A stretch of 64,000 bases of DNA from Enterococcus sp. BWR-S5. GTDB lineage: Bacteria; Bacillota; Bacilli; Lactobacillales; Enterococcaceae. The stretch spans positions 95,237 through 159,236 of the forward strand of contig NZ_JADOEQ010000013.1 of the NCBI RefSeq assembly GCF_016745255.1, written 5' to 3'. Below are positions 20,175-28,635 of the stretch, one piece after another (within the stretch, counting starts at the first letter, position 1; the number at the start of each line of letters is the position of its first letter). The position numbers and the translations under genes were made by a program. Under the pieces are notes generated by a model. It did no database searches. It had not been told where the DNA came from and saw only the letters and a list, made by a program, of their open reading frames with translations.

Positions 20175-21365
20175 TTATTCCGCCAGATAGCTTAGCGCAT
20201 ACTGAACGTGGTATTCTGTTGCATAGGCTAAACCATCCTCATCGATATCAAACTTTTCATGATGGTGCCCGTACTGAGTTTCCTCATTAGCCAAATTACG
20301 GGTACCGACACGGCCATAAACACCAGGAGCTTTACTCAGGAAATCAGCAAAATCATCAGCGCCTAAGCTTTTCGGATGATCCTTGATAACATTTTCTGCA
20401 CCAACAATATCTGCCGCTACCTCCTGTGCCAATACAGTCGCCTCTTCCTCATTAATCAACGGACCTGCCGCGTCATAAACTGAGAAATGTGAAATCTTGG
20501 TACGATGTGCTTCAGCAATTTGATTGGCAATTTCTTCAACCCTTTTTAAAACAAACGCACGCGTCTCATGACTAAACGTCCGAACCGTTCCTTCGATTTC
20601 AGCGTGATTGGCGACGATGTTATAGCGTGTCCCTGCTTTAATCACACCAATGCCAACAACAACTGTATCCAAAGGTGAGACTTCTCTTGCAACAATCTTT
20701 TGCAGTTCTACGACAATACTGGCTGCTGCCAATGCTGCATCACGACCCACATCAGGTTGTGCTACATGGCTGCTGAAGCCTTCTACTTCAATTTTGAATA
20801 TATCACAGGAAGCATTCGTTGGTCCTTTTGTCGCAACCAGCTTGCCAACCTCCACACTGGAATCTAAATGAATTCCGAATACACGATCAACATTTTCTAC
20901 AAACCCGCCATCTACAAACTGGCAAGCTCCGGCACCAATTTCTTCTGCCGGCTGAAAAGCCAATAGGATGGTTCCGACAAAATCCTTGTCGCGATTTTTC
21001 AATATTTTGGCAGCCCCTAATAATGCAGCCGCATGACCATCATGTCCACAAGCATGATTCAGTCCCGGATTTTTTGACTGATAGTCTTTCTCAGTTTTAT
21101 CCTCCAGCTCCAACGCATCAATATCCGCACGTAATAGAATGGTTTTTCCTGGTGCACGTCCTTCAATTGTTGCAAGCACACCCGTTTCTCCAACCTCGAC
21201 AAAAGGAATAGTTAGTGCTGTTAGTTCCTCTTTAATCCTTTTGATTGTTTGAAATTCCTTTAAGCTTGCTTCAGGATATTGATGAAAGTGTCTGCGTAAC
21301 GCGATGACTTCTTCCTTTCCTGCTAATACTTCATCTCTGATTGATTTTTCAACGGCTATACTCAT
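20175..21365 (-). CDS. M20 family amidohydrolase (N-acyl-amino-acid deacylase type)
   Basis: A full-length (396 residues) M20D peptidase of the HipO/AmaA group, metal-dependent and cytoplasmic. Metal-binding and catalytic regions are visible: ACGHDGHAAALLGAA (His), FQPAEEIGAGA (Glu-Glu) and KSLGADDFADFL. A small dimerisation lid lies at about residues 180-290. These enzymes cleave N-acylated amino acids or hippurate-like compounds. Its place directly after metQ and under Met T-box control suggests a role in releasing methionine or a sulfur amino acid from a conjugate; that is inference. AGGAGG precedes the ATG. Confidence 0.88.
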   Translation of the reverse strand: MSIAVEKSIRDEVLAGKEEVIALRRHFHQYPEASLKEFQTIKRIKEELTALTIPFVEVGETGVLATIEGRAPGKTILLRADIDALELEDKTEKDYQSKNPGLNHACGHDGHAAALLGAAKILKNRDKDFVGTILLAFQPAEEIGAGACQFVDGGFVENVDRVFGIHLDSSVEVGKLVATKGPTNASCDIFKIEVEGFSSHVAQPDVGRDAALAAASIVVELQKIVAREVSPLDTVVVGIGVIKAGTRYNIVANHAEIEGTVRTFSHETRAFVLKRVEEIANQIAEAHRTKISHFSVYDAAGPLINEEEATVLAQEVAADIVGAENVIKDHPKSLGADDFADFLSKAPGVYGRVGTRNLANEETQYGHHHEKFDIDEDGLAYATEYHVQYALSYLAE

Positions 21366-21388
21366 GGCTGATTCCTCCTAATTTTTGA

Positions 21389-22222
21389 TTATTTACGTCC
21401 AAATGTTTCCCATGCCGGAACACTTGAACCTTTTGATGTTTCTTCAATTACTTTTTTCGTATCTTCTTGCTGGTAAGCATCGACAATTTTTTGATAAAGC
21501 TCATTCTCTTCATCTTCTTTTCTTGCAACAATGATGTTCACATACGGCTTCGATTTTTCATCGACAGGCTCTAGATAGATGGCATCCTCTGTTGGTACAA
21601 AGCCTGCATCGACAGCCATTCCGCTATTGATAACTGAAGCATCGACATCCTGTAACGCTCGTGCCGTTTGAGCAGCATCCAGCTCTGTGATTTTCAAATT
21701 CAATTTATTTTCTGTAATGTCGTTGACAGTTGGTGTCTGCTGTTTTGCAGGATCAACTTCAATCAAACCGGCACTTTGAAGCAGCAGCAAGGCTCTCCCA
21801 CCATTGGTTGTATCATTTGGAATCGCAATTTCTGCCCCCTCCTTAAGCTCTTTGACATCCTTAATTTTTTCGGAATAGATACCTAATGGCGCACTGACTG
21901 TATTCCCGATAGAAACTAGCTCGGTCTTATGCTCCGTATTGTAATTATCTAAAAAGATTTGATGCTGAAATGAATTCAAATCTATTTCTTTTTCTGCTAA
22001 TGCAGCGTTTGGTTGCGTGTAATCTGAAAACTCAATGATTTCCAAGTCGATATCTTCTGATTTCAGACGATCCTTCACGGATTCCCAAACCTCATTATTC
22101 GCACCGACAACACCTAATTTAACCTTCTCTGTTTTGTCACTTTTGGCACTCCCTGAAGAACAACCTGCCAATACCAATCCTGCTAATGCTGCTACTGCTA
22201 AAATTTTTACTGTCTTTTTCAT
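21389..22222 (-). CDS. metQ: Methionine ABC transporter substrate-binding lipoprotein
   Basis: A 277-residue NlpA/MetQ family lipoprotein. The signal peptide ends in the lipobox LAGC (Cys near residue 21), followed by a serine-rich linker and the binding domain with KLGVVGANNEVW and LNSFQHQIFL. The latter is the usual MetQ motif that contacts ligand. It captures methionine or a derivative outside the membrane and passes it to MetI/MetN. It follows metI by 21 bases. Confidence 0.92.
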   Translation of the reverse strand: MKKTVKILAVAALAGLVLAGCSSGSAKSDKTEKVKLGVVGANNEVWESVKDRLKSEDIDLEIIEFSDYTQPNAALAEKEIDLNSFQHQIFLDNYNTEHKTELVSIGNTVSAPLGIYSEKIKDVKELKEGAEIAIPNDTTNGGRALLLLQSAGLIEVDPAKQQTPTVNDITENKLNLKITELDAAQTARALQDVDASVINSGMAVDAGFVPTEDAIYLEPVDEKSKPYVNIIVARKEDEENELYQKIVDAYQQEDTKKVIEETSKGSSVPAWETFGRK

Positions 22223-22243
22223 CCTATTTCCTCTTTTCTCAAA

Positions 22244-22924
22244 TTAATGTGATGTACGCTTGATTAATTGATTACTAATGAACTGGCTCAAAAATACCAG
22301 AACTAAAATAATTGCTGTTGCGGCTATTGTGACATCCGTTTGGAATCGATTATAGCCTCTTGTAATTGCCAAATTTCCCAATCCGCCGGCACCAATTGCT
22401 CCGGCCATTGCCGTCAGGCCAATCAAATTGATAACAGTGACTGCCGAAACTCGAATAATACTAGGTAACCCCTCAATGAGATACACCCTGAAAATAATTC
22501 CTAAAGGACTTGTGCCCATTGCCTCTGCTGCTTCGATAATGCCCTGATCCACTTCCAGCAGTGCATTCTCAATCTGTCTGGCAAAAAATGGAGTAACACC
22601 AACAATCAATGGCACTAGAGCAGCTGTTGTCCCAATCGTCGTTCCCGCCAAAAATCGTGTAATTGGTTGAATCAACGCTAACATAATGATAAAAGGAATC
22701 GAACGGCACACATTGATGATTTTTTCTAAGACACTATAAACCGCCTGATTCGCGAAAATCCCTCTTGGTGCGGTTGTCACCAGAATGACACCTAAGAGAA
22801 TACCCAATATCCCTGCACCCAGTGCCGTCCAGAAAACCATATAAAGAGTTTCCAACGTGCTATCAATAAATTCCTGTTTTAGTTGAATCACATTTGGAAA
22901 ATTTGTTTCTAAAAAATTTTTCAT
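22244..22924 (-). CDS. metI: Methionine ABC transporter permease
   Basis: A 226-residue membrane protein of the MetI family with five to six transmembrane segments. The cytoplasmic EAA loop (EAAEAMGTSPLGIIFRVYL) couples to the ATPase. It forms the translocation channel with MetN. The gene lies 57 bases after metN in the same operon, with GAAG before the ATG. Confidence 0.92.
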   Translation of the reverse strand: MKNFLETNFPNVIQLKQEFIDSTLETLYMVFWTALGAGILGILLGVILVTTAPRGIFANQAVYSVLEKIINVCRSIPFIIMLALIQPITRFLAGTTIGTTAALVPLIVGVTPFFARQIENALLEVDQGIIEAAEAMGTSPLGIIFRVYLIEGLPSIIRVSAVTVINLIGLTAMAGAIGAGGLGNLAITRGYNRFQTDVTIAATAIILVLVFLSQFISNQLIKRTSH

Positions 22925-22981
22925 TCTTGCTTCTTCCCTTCCACTTCCATCTATTTTTCATCTATAGATACATTCATCCTT

Positions 22982-24052
22982 TTAAATCACATGAAGTGCC
23001 CGTTCTTTTTTACTATCAAGCACCTGCTTCAAGATTGTGACCTTCACCTTCTGTTCAAGTAAATACGTTCTGGCTTTCTCCCGTTGCTTTTCTTCTCCGG
23101 AAAGAACCACAATCAATCGTCCAATCGGCACTTGCTGAACAATCTCGACATTTCCGTATAGAATATTTGTCACAACATGGTACTTACTAAACAGCTGTGC
23201 AATTAGCGGTTCACTTGTTTGTTCTCCCACATAAGACAGCTCCACCAGCTCCTCGTGCTCCGTTAGATTGGTTAATGTCGGATGCTCAAGAATGGTTTCC
23301 AATGCTTGGTCAATATGAGCGGCTGTCCGAATAAAGTCTTTCGTCAATTCCTGTTTAGGATTACTGAACACAGCAACAATATCGTTCTCTTCAATCACTT
23401 TTCCGTCCTCCATGACAGCCACACGATTGCAGACCTCTTTCACTACCTGCATCTCATGTGTGATTAGAACAATCGTCAACCCTAAGTCTCGGTTAAGTCT
23501 TTTCAAGAGATCCAATATTTGATTGGTCGTCTTCGGGTCTAATGCACTGGTCGCCTCGTCACATAGCAGAATTTCCGGATCATTTGCCAAGGCTCTGGCG
23601 ATTGCAACACGCTGCTTTTGACCACCGGATAGCTGGCTGGGATAGGCTTCCTGTTTTTCCTCCAGCCCAACCAGCTGCAGCAGCTTTTCAATCTTTCCCT
23701 TTCGTTCTTCTTTTTTTATTCCCGAATATTTCAGGGAAAAATCGACATTATCATAAACGGTCCGCTCATTCATCAAATTGAAGTGCTGGAAAATCATCCC
23801 AATTTTCTTCCGTTGCTCTCTCAGCTGCTTGGCTGAAAAGGTTAACAGCTTTTCCTTATTAATGATTACTTCGCCGGCACTAGGTCGCTGTAAAAGGTTG
23901 ATTACTCGAACCAAAGTACTCTTTCCGGCGCCGGAATATCCAACAATTCCAAACACATCGCCTTTTTCAATAGTCAACGATACATCTTTGACTGCATCGA
24001 TTTTTTTCTGTTTTTCCTGAAATGTTACACTTACATTTTTTAATTCAATCAC
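22982..24052 (-). CDS. metN: Methionine ABC transporter ATP-binding protein
   Basis: The 356-residue ATPase has Walker [10 protein letters not shown], the LSGGQKQR signature, Walker [13 protein letters not shown] and a C-terminal NIL regulatory domain (from about residue 265), which senses cytoplasmic methionine in this family. It is the first gene of the operon and lies behind two T-box leaders. The frame continues to a GTG at 24067, but that codon precedes the RBS. GAGGTG lies seven bases before a GTG at 24052, which I take as the start. Confidence 0.93.
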   Translation of the reverse strand: MIELKNVSVTFQEKQKKIDAVKDVSLTIEKGDVFGIVGYSGAGKSTLVRVINLLQRPSAGEVIINKEKLLTFSAKQLREQRKKIGMIFQHFNLMNERTVYDNVDFSLKYSGIKKEERKGKIEKLLQLVGLEEKQEAYPSQLSGGQKQRVAIARALANDPEILLCDEATSALDPKTTNQILDLLKRLNRDLGLTIVLITHEMQVVKEVCNRVAVMEDGKVIEENDIVAVFSNPKQELTKDFIRTAAHIDQALETILEHPTLTNLTEHEELVELSYVGEQTSEPLIAQLFSKYHVVTNILYGNVEIVQQVPIGRLIVVLSGEEKQREKARTYLLEQKVKVTILKQVLDSKKERALHVI

Positions 24053-24139
24053 TTCGCTCCACCTCACAATTTATTCAAGAGTCTGTCTTTGACAGGACTC
24101 ACAGTTACTTGCTTCTCACCTCTTTACAAAAAAGAAAAA

Positions 24140-24390
24140 GGCATCCTCAAATGCACAAAAATTTGTACACTTGAGGACGCCTTCTGCGTGTTACCACCTC
24201 ATTTTGGTATTCACTCGCGCAAATACCCTCATCGAGTACGGCAGTAGTCTTCTGCTTATACTCTAGCACTATAACGGGTGCCCCCGTCGCTGCCTTATGG
24301 ATTTCCCACTCGGAGCGCTGCTCAATGGCCATTTTCCATACGTTGTTCATCACCTGCTCTCAGCATTCACAGGCTCTCTGTTGGATGATT
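24140..24390 (-). promoter_or_regulatory. Second (proximal) T-box riboswitch, methionine type
   Basis: The element reads on the minus strand. The T-box antiterminator sequence AGGTGGTAACACGC is at 24185-24198, and the terminator hairpin with a long T-run is at 24140-24181. A stem I with an AG-rich bulge starts near 24390. The probable specifier is ATG at 24330-24332, in the context GAAAATGGCC, which fits tRNA-Met. Uncharged tRNA would block termination and turn on metNIQ. Confidence 0.88.
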
Positions 24391-24459
24391 CTCCATATGT
24401 ACTTTCCATCTCCATGCTTTATCTATTCGTTCGTTCAATCTGATTCAGGCAAACAAAAA

Positions 24460-24675
24460 GCCCTTCTACTGAATTATCAGTAAAAGGGCGAAATTATCGC
24501 GGTACCACCTTTTTTAAGCAAACAGTGTCTGCTTCTCTCATCTCAAGTCATTTTCTAACTTGCTGCATTGATAACGGGTGCTGCCCGAAGCTGCTTACCT
24601 ATCAACAGCTTTTTCTCAGAGACCATCTTCAGCTCTTCTACCTTATCTCCTTTCACCAAATGGAGACTCTCTAAA
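24460..24675 (-). promoter_or_regulatory. First (distal) T-box riboswitch, methionine type
   Basis: The T-box sequence AAGGTGGTACCGCG is at 24498-24511 and the terminator at 24460-24489 has a T-run. Stem I begins near 24672 (AGAGAGTCTCC). The probable specifier ATG lies at 24624-24626 in the context GAAGATGGTC, closely matching the second element. It sits directly upstream of another complete T-box, so transcription must pass two terminators. Confidence 0.88.
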
Positions 24676-24732
24676 AAGATAAACCAAACTTACTCTTCTC
24701 TTCAACGAATGTTTTATTAAGTGTTGATTAGC

Positions 24733-24761
24733 ATATTATAGGAATAATTATAGATTGTCAA
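24733..24761 (-). promoter_or_regulatory. Promoter of the met operon
   Basis: On the minus strand TTGACA (24756-24761) is followed at 17 bases by TAATAT (24733-24738), or at 15 bases by TATAAT (24735-24740). It is placed about 60 bases before stem I of the first T-box. Confidence 0.75.
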
Positions 24762-25047
24762 TTACTTTTATAAAAAAATTTTATTTTATGGGCTTTCCCT
24801 ATTTCTTAAATGAAAAACCTTCCCTGTAAATCTACAAACAAATTTAGCAAAATCCACTCAAAAAAAAAGAAAGCCCCCATGATATTTTAATGTTATAAAA
24901 AAAAGTGTGTGTTAAACTTATTTTCACTTGTCAACTTGTATAATTAGTCTTTAATCAAGAAATAAAAAGAGTACAGAGATATATTGATAAATAAAAAACG
25001 TTATTTTATTTCACACACCACTACTGATTTTATAGTCAGAAAAAGGA

Positions 25048-26559
25048 ATGATTCCCATTCACTCTTTACTATTGCAATTAGTTACTGAAAAAAAAATCCA
25101 GCGACAGCTGAATATTTTAGCTACTTTAAAAAAATCGTATTATCCGATTTCCATTGAGGAGTTGGCTGAACAGTTTCAGGTCAGCAGTAAAACCATTCGT
25201 CAGGATATCGATCAGCTGCTTACCTTCGCACCAACGGGGCAACGTCTTGTTGAAGAAACAAATAGCGGCATTCTTTTACAGCCCGTTGATTCATCTGTTG
25301 TCGATCAGATGTTCTGTCATTTATCCTCCGATGTATTGAGCTTCAAACTATTGGACCTGTTGTTTGTTCAAAAGGCTCTTACATTAGATGTGTTAGAAGA
25401 TATCTGCTTTGTATCGGAAGCAACATTGAAACGACATGTGCTGAAGCTGCGGAAAATCTTAAAAAAATATTCTCTATCGCTCACGTTATCTCCTGTTCAG
25501 CTGATAGGCAAGGAAGAAAACATTCGCTATTTCTATTTTCAGTATTTCCATGATTCAGAAAATATCAGAGATACCTATCAGCCGGAAGCTTCCCATCAGG
25601 AATCTGTTGCGTATCTTTCTCTTTGTCTGGAAGAAAAATTGAAGTTGAAAATCCTGTTGGATCATAAACGACTGGCCTTCTGGCAAATGGTTCAAAAGCT
25701 GCGCTTCAAAAATGGCTTTTATTACGAAGGCAGCGACATTCATGCTGAAGAGATTTTTTTCCCAAAAAAATATAAGCTCTTTAAAATGATTTATTTGGAT
25801 ATTCAAAAACGCTTTTACCCTGAAATTATCGGCTTCTCCGAAAATGAAATGATTTTTTCTTACGCTGCCAGCTTAGACTGTATTGTCTATAAGGATTATT
25901 TATTTGGAGAACCGGATTTTTCATTCAAAGACCCTACATTGCAAAAAACGCTTTACAAGCTTTCCATTGAAATTTCTCAGCATTTCAATACTGAAATCCA
26001 CGAGGTGCCGGATTTTTTCAAAGCATTACAGAATTATTTTGCCGTCCATTTCTTTTTGAATCGGATTACGCCATTATTCAAAAAAAATGACAGTCATATC
26101 GTGCAGTTTATTCGCCAAGAGCATCCTGCTACTTTTAGTAAATGGCTTTGCTTGCTAAGTTCTTCTTCAGCCTTTCAGCCATTGAAAGTTGAGCATATTG
26201 ATGATATTTGCGCGAACTTAACTATCTACACGGTTATTTACCTATACCAAGAAAAAACAGAGCAGAAAAAAGTGCTGTTTGCTCTGAACGGAGACAATGT
26301 ATTTTTGGATTATCTCCTCCTTGTTATCAATAAAACCTTTTCCGGTATACATATGCAGTTCCTTTTAAACAAAGCAATAGAGCTGGATTTTCTTAAAAGG
26401 AACCAAATTGATGTCGTCATCAGTAACTACCCATCATACATAGCAGCATCGGCACAAAAGCTTACACAATATGAACTGGCCCCTGTTCCTACGATGGAGG
26501 ATTGGCAAAATGTCAGACGCTTTCTTACTACCATTCTTTCTAAGGATGAATTTGAATAG
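25048..26559 (+). CDS. Mga-like helix-turn-helix transcriptional regulator
   Basis: A 503-residue regulator with an N-terminal winged helix-turn-helix (SIEELAEQFQVSSKTIRQDI, about residues 30-60), a second Mga-type HTH around residues 105-145 and a long central region like the PRD-related part of Mga/AtxA proteins. The C-terminus (VLFALNGDNVFLDYLL) resembles an EIIB-like fold without an obvious catalytic Cys. Such proteins control virulence or sugar genes in streptococci and enterococci. The ATG has a GGA only one base away, so the start is uncertain. Targets are not evident. Confidence 0.75.
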   Translation: MIPIHSLLLQLVTEKKIQRQLNILATLKKSYYPISIEELAEQFQVSSKTIRQDIDQLLTFAPTGQRLVEETNSGILLQPVDSSVVDQMFCHLSSDVLSFKLLDLLFVQKALTLDVLEDICFVSEATLKRHVLKLRKILKKYSLSLTLSPVQLIGKEENIRYFYFQYFHDSENIRDTYQPEASHQESVAYLSLCLEEKLKLKILLDHKRLAFWQMVQKLRFKNGFYYEGSDIHAEEIFFPKKYKLFKMIYLDIQKRFYPEIIGFSENEMIFSYAASLDCIVYKDYLFGEPDFSFKDPTLQKTLYKLSIEISQHFNTEIHEVPDFFKALQNYFAVHFFLNRITPLFKKNDSHIVQFIRQEHPATFSKWLCLLSSSSAFQPLKVEHIDDICANLTIYTVIYLYQEKTEQKKVLFALNGDNVFLDYLLLVINKTFSGIHMQFLLNKAIELDFLKRNQIDVVISNYPSYIAASAQKLTQYELAPVPTMEDWQNVRRFLTTILSKDEFE

Positions 26560-26583
26560 ACAGATTCAAGTATGCTCCACATC

Positions 26584-26620
26584 AGGTCATTTTTTTCTGA
26601 TTTTTAGGAAAAAATGACCT
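26584..26620 (+). terminator. Terminator of the Mga-like gene
   Basis: AGGTCATTTTTT pairs with AAAAAATGACCT around a 13-base loop, followed by ATTTTTTT. Confidence 0.85.
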
Positions 26621-26654
26621 ATTTTTTTGTTTTAGCTATACGTTATACTCATCT

Positions 26655-26753
26655 TGTAAGTGTTTCTCATACATATCAGCATAGCTGAAGCAGCTATAAT
26701 GAAACGATTCGATTGAATCAATATCGAATGCACATAGTAATCGAGCACTTACA
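26655..26753. other. Possible structured RNA element in an intergenic region
   Basis: An 8-bp closing helix (TGTAAGTG, 26655-26662, with CACTTACA, 26746-26753) encloses two hairpins: ATAGCTG/CAGCTAT (26681-26697) and ATTCGAT/ATCGAAT (26707-26729). No protein is encoded here and no promoter was found. It could be a small RNA or chance pairing. Confidence 0.35.
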
Positions 26754-26877
26754 TTCGTCCAAATAAAATAAACTTTTTCTGTTTTTTTCAGTGGGTTGAT
26801 AAAAAAAGGAGTTCATCTAAAAACAGGAGAGATGAGAAGTTTATTTTAGATAAATAAAAGGGTTGTTAGATATAGAG

Positions 26878-26933
26878 ATGAACCGCTGAGGAAAAAAAGG
26901 AGGTAAGGCACCTTTTCTGCTTCAGCGGTTCAT
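26878..26933. repeat. Long imperfect hairpin
   Basis: Two arms of about 23 bases, beginning ATGAACCGCTGA and ending in its complement, flank a 10-base loop. Neither side has a clean T-run. It lies 135 bases past the stop of the transaldolase gene and may be a weak terminator or processing signal for that minus-strand operon. Confidence 0.5.
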
Positions 26934-27067
26934 AATCGTTTTTCGTGTAATATCTATAGTTTGCTCTTCTTCAATTTGTCTAATCTGTTCCATTACAGCG
27001 CTGGCGTATCAACCTCTGCAGTCTTCAGAAAAGCTCGACAAATAAAGCTGAAAATGAGCAGTAGAAA

Positions 27068-27748
27068 TTATAAATCAGAAATTTTCGTTCCCGCTTCAAA
27101 AATCTGTTCCCAGTCAGCGGTAAAATCATCAACAGCCTTTTGAATAGATGGCATGCCAAATGCTTGTTGGATGATATCCGTTCCCATGGTTGCAGCTTGT
27201 GCACCATTTTCCAGTGCGGCATTCACCTGTCCAACATTTTTAAAGCTGGCCGCCAATATTTTTGTTGAGCTGTTCGTTCGAGCGATTTCCAATGCCATTT
27301 CTTTGATGGCTTCTCGAGGGTCAATATTCAAGTTTTCCATTCGATTAAAATAGGGAGCAATGTAGTCAGCGCCGGCTGCTATTGCCAGATACGCTTGGAA
27401 CTTCGTATAGATTGCAGTTGCAGTAACATGAAAGCCCTCCTGCTTCAATACCTTGATAACTTTCATCCCCTCTTCACTCACGGGCACTTTAATATATACT
27501 TCTTTATCAATAGAGGCAACAATTGCTCTGGCATCTGCCATCATGCCGTCAAAGTCCTGTGCAACGACTTGAACATGAAGCGAACAATCCTTTCCGATAA
27601 TTTCACGTATCTTTTTCATATGATTAAAGAAATCGATTTTCCCCTCGTTTTTAACAATCGATGGATTAGAGGTCACCCCTGCTAATGGCAAAATACCTGC
27701 ATATTTCTTTATATCCGTTAAATTTGCTGTATCCAGCATAAATTCCAT
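27068..27748 (-). CDS. fsa: Fructose-6-phosphate aldolase / transaldolase-like protein (FSA)
   Basis: At 226 residues this is a short transaldolase of the FsaA/TalC group. GVTSNPSIV near the N-terminus and the Schiff-base lysine in [10 protein letters not shown] are intact. FSA enzymes cleave fructose 6-phosphate or 1-deoxyfructose 6-phosphate to glyceraldehyde 3-phosphate plus dihydroxyacetone or hydroxyacetone. It lies downstream of a glycyl radical enzyme and its activase, the order seen at E. coli ybiW. AAGGAG lies about nine bases before the ATG at 27748; the first in-frame ATG (27766) overlaps that RBS. Confidence 0.88.
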   Translation of the reverse strand: MEFMLDTANLTDIKKYAGILPLAGVTSNPSIVKNEGKIDFFNHMKKIREIIGKDCSLHVQVVAQDFDGMMADARAIVASIDKEVYIKVPVSEEGMKVIKVLKQEGFHVTATAIYTKFQAYLAIAAGADYIAPYFNRMENLNIDPREAIKEMALEIARTNSSTKILAASFKNVGQVNAALENGAQAATMGTDIIQQAFGMPSIQKAVDDFTADWEQIFEAGTKISDL

Positions 27749-27836
27749 AATTGACAGCTCCTTCATTTTACTGCATCGATTGCAGCACGTTTATTTATAA
27801 AAATCATTCGAAACCAGCCTAGCTCAGCCAGCCTCA

Positions 27837-28619
27837 CTACTCCAAACCATCCACGGAAGCGTTTATTCCCTCTGCTTCAAACAGCTCTTTGATTGCACTA
27901 ATTTCTCGCTTAGACAAAACTGCCGTATCTTCCATCTCATAGTCCCACCCTAAGTAATCATATTTATTACTGCCATATTGGTGAAACGGCAGTAGATGAA
28001 CAGATAACACGCCTAGCTGCTTAAGGTATTCTATGATTGACAGTAAATTATCACGACTATCCGTATAGCTTGGAATCAAAGGAATTCGCGGGATCACATC
28101 AACAGCCTCAGCTGCCAATGCTGCTTCAAAATTTTCTTTCACTGTCGTGACATCTGCCCCTATCACTCTTTTAGACATATCTTCATCCATGATTTTTAAA
28201 TCAAAAAGAATTTGATCCAAATGAGGCAGCAGCTTTGACAATCGTTCTATTGGAAAACAGCCTGTTGTCTCGATGGCTGTATGGATGCCTAACTCATGCA
28301 GCTCTTCCAACAGCTTTGCTGCAAAATCCGCCTGCATCAATACCTCGCCGCCGGAAAGTGTCACTCCGCCGCCGGAGGTTCTGTAGAATATCTCATCCTT
28401 CATCGCTTCATCCACTAAGGTGTCAACATCATACCACTCACCAATTGTTTCTGTCCGCCCATTCTTTTGCCAACTGCTCGGTTGAACGCCTTTTCTCGAT
28501 TCCGGATTCGAGCACCAAGGACAGGCCAAAGGACAACCCTTTAAGAAAATAATTGTTCGAATACCGCCGCCATCATGAATGGAATAGCGTTGAATATTGA
28601 AGACTAAGCCCTTATCCAT
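27837..28619 (-). CDS. Glycyl-radical enzyme activating protein (radical SAM)
   Basis: A 260-residue PflA-type activase. The radical SAM cluster motif CxxxCxxC is at C29, C33 and C36 (GCPLACPWC). The glycine-rich SAM contact SGGEVLMQ is also present. It is short and lacks the extra ferredoxin-like clusters carried by many activases of this group. It should generate the glycyl radical on the adjacent enzyme under anaerobic conditions. It follows that gene by 16 bases. Confidence 0.92.
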   Translation of the reverse strand: MDKGLVFNIQRYSIHDGGGIRTIIFLKGCPLACPWCSNPESRKGVQPSSWQKNGRTETIGEWYDVDTLVDEAMKDEIFYRTSGGGVTLSGGEVLMQADFAAKLLEELHELGIHTAIETTGCFPIERLSKLLPHLDQILFDLKIMDEDMSKRVIGADVTTVKENFEAALAAEAVDVIPRIPLIPSYTDSRDNLLSIIEYLKQLGVLSVHLLPFHQYGSNKYDYLGWDYEMEDTAVLSKREISAIKELFEAEGINASVDGLE

Positions 28620-28635
28620 TATTTTTCGCCTCTTT

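Noticed and set aside
24147..24353. 68-codon minus-strand frame in the met leader
   Set aside because: It lies inside the second T-box, including its stem I and antiterminator, so the conserved RNA explains the sequence.
26922..26993. 23-residue minus-strand peptide with a charged helix-like sequence
   Set aside because: There is no ribosome binding site and its stop lies within a hairpin. It could be a gene remnant, but I cannot support it.
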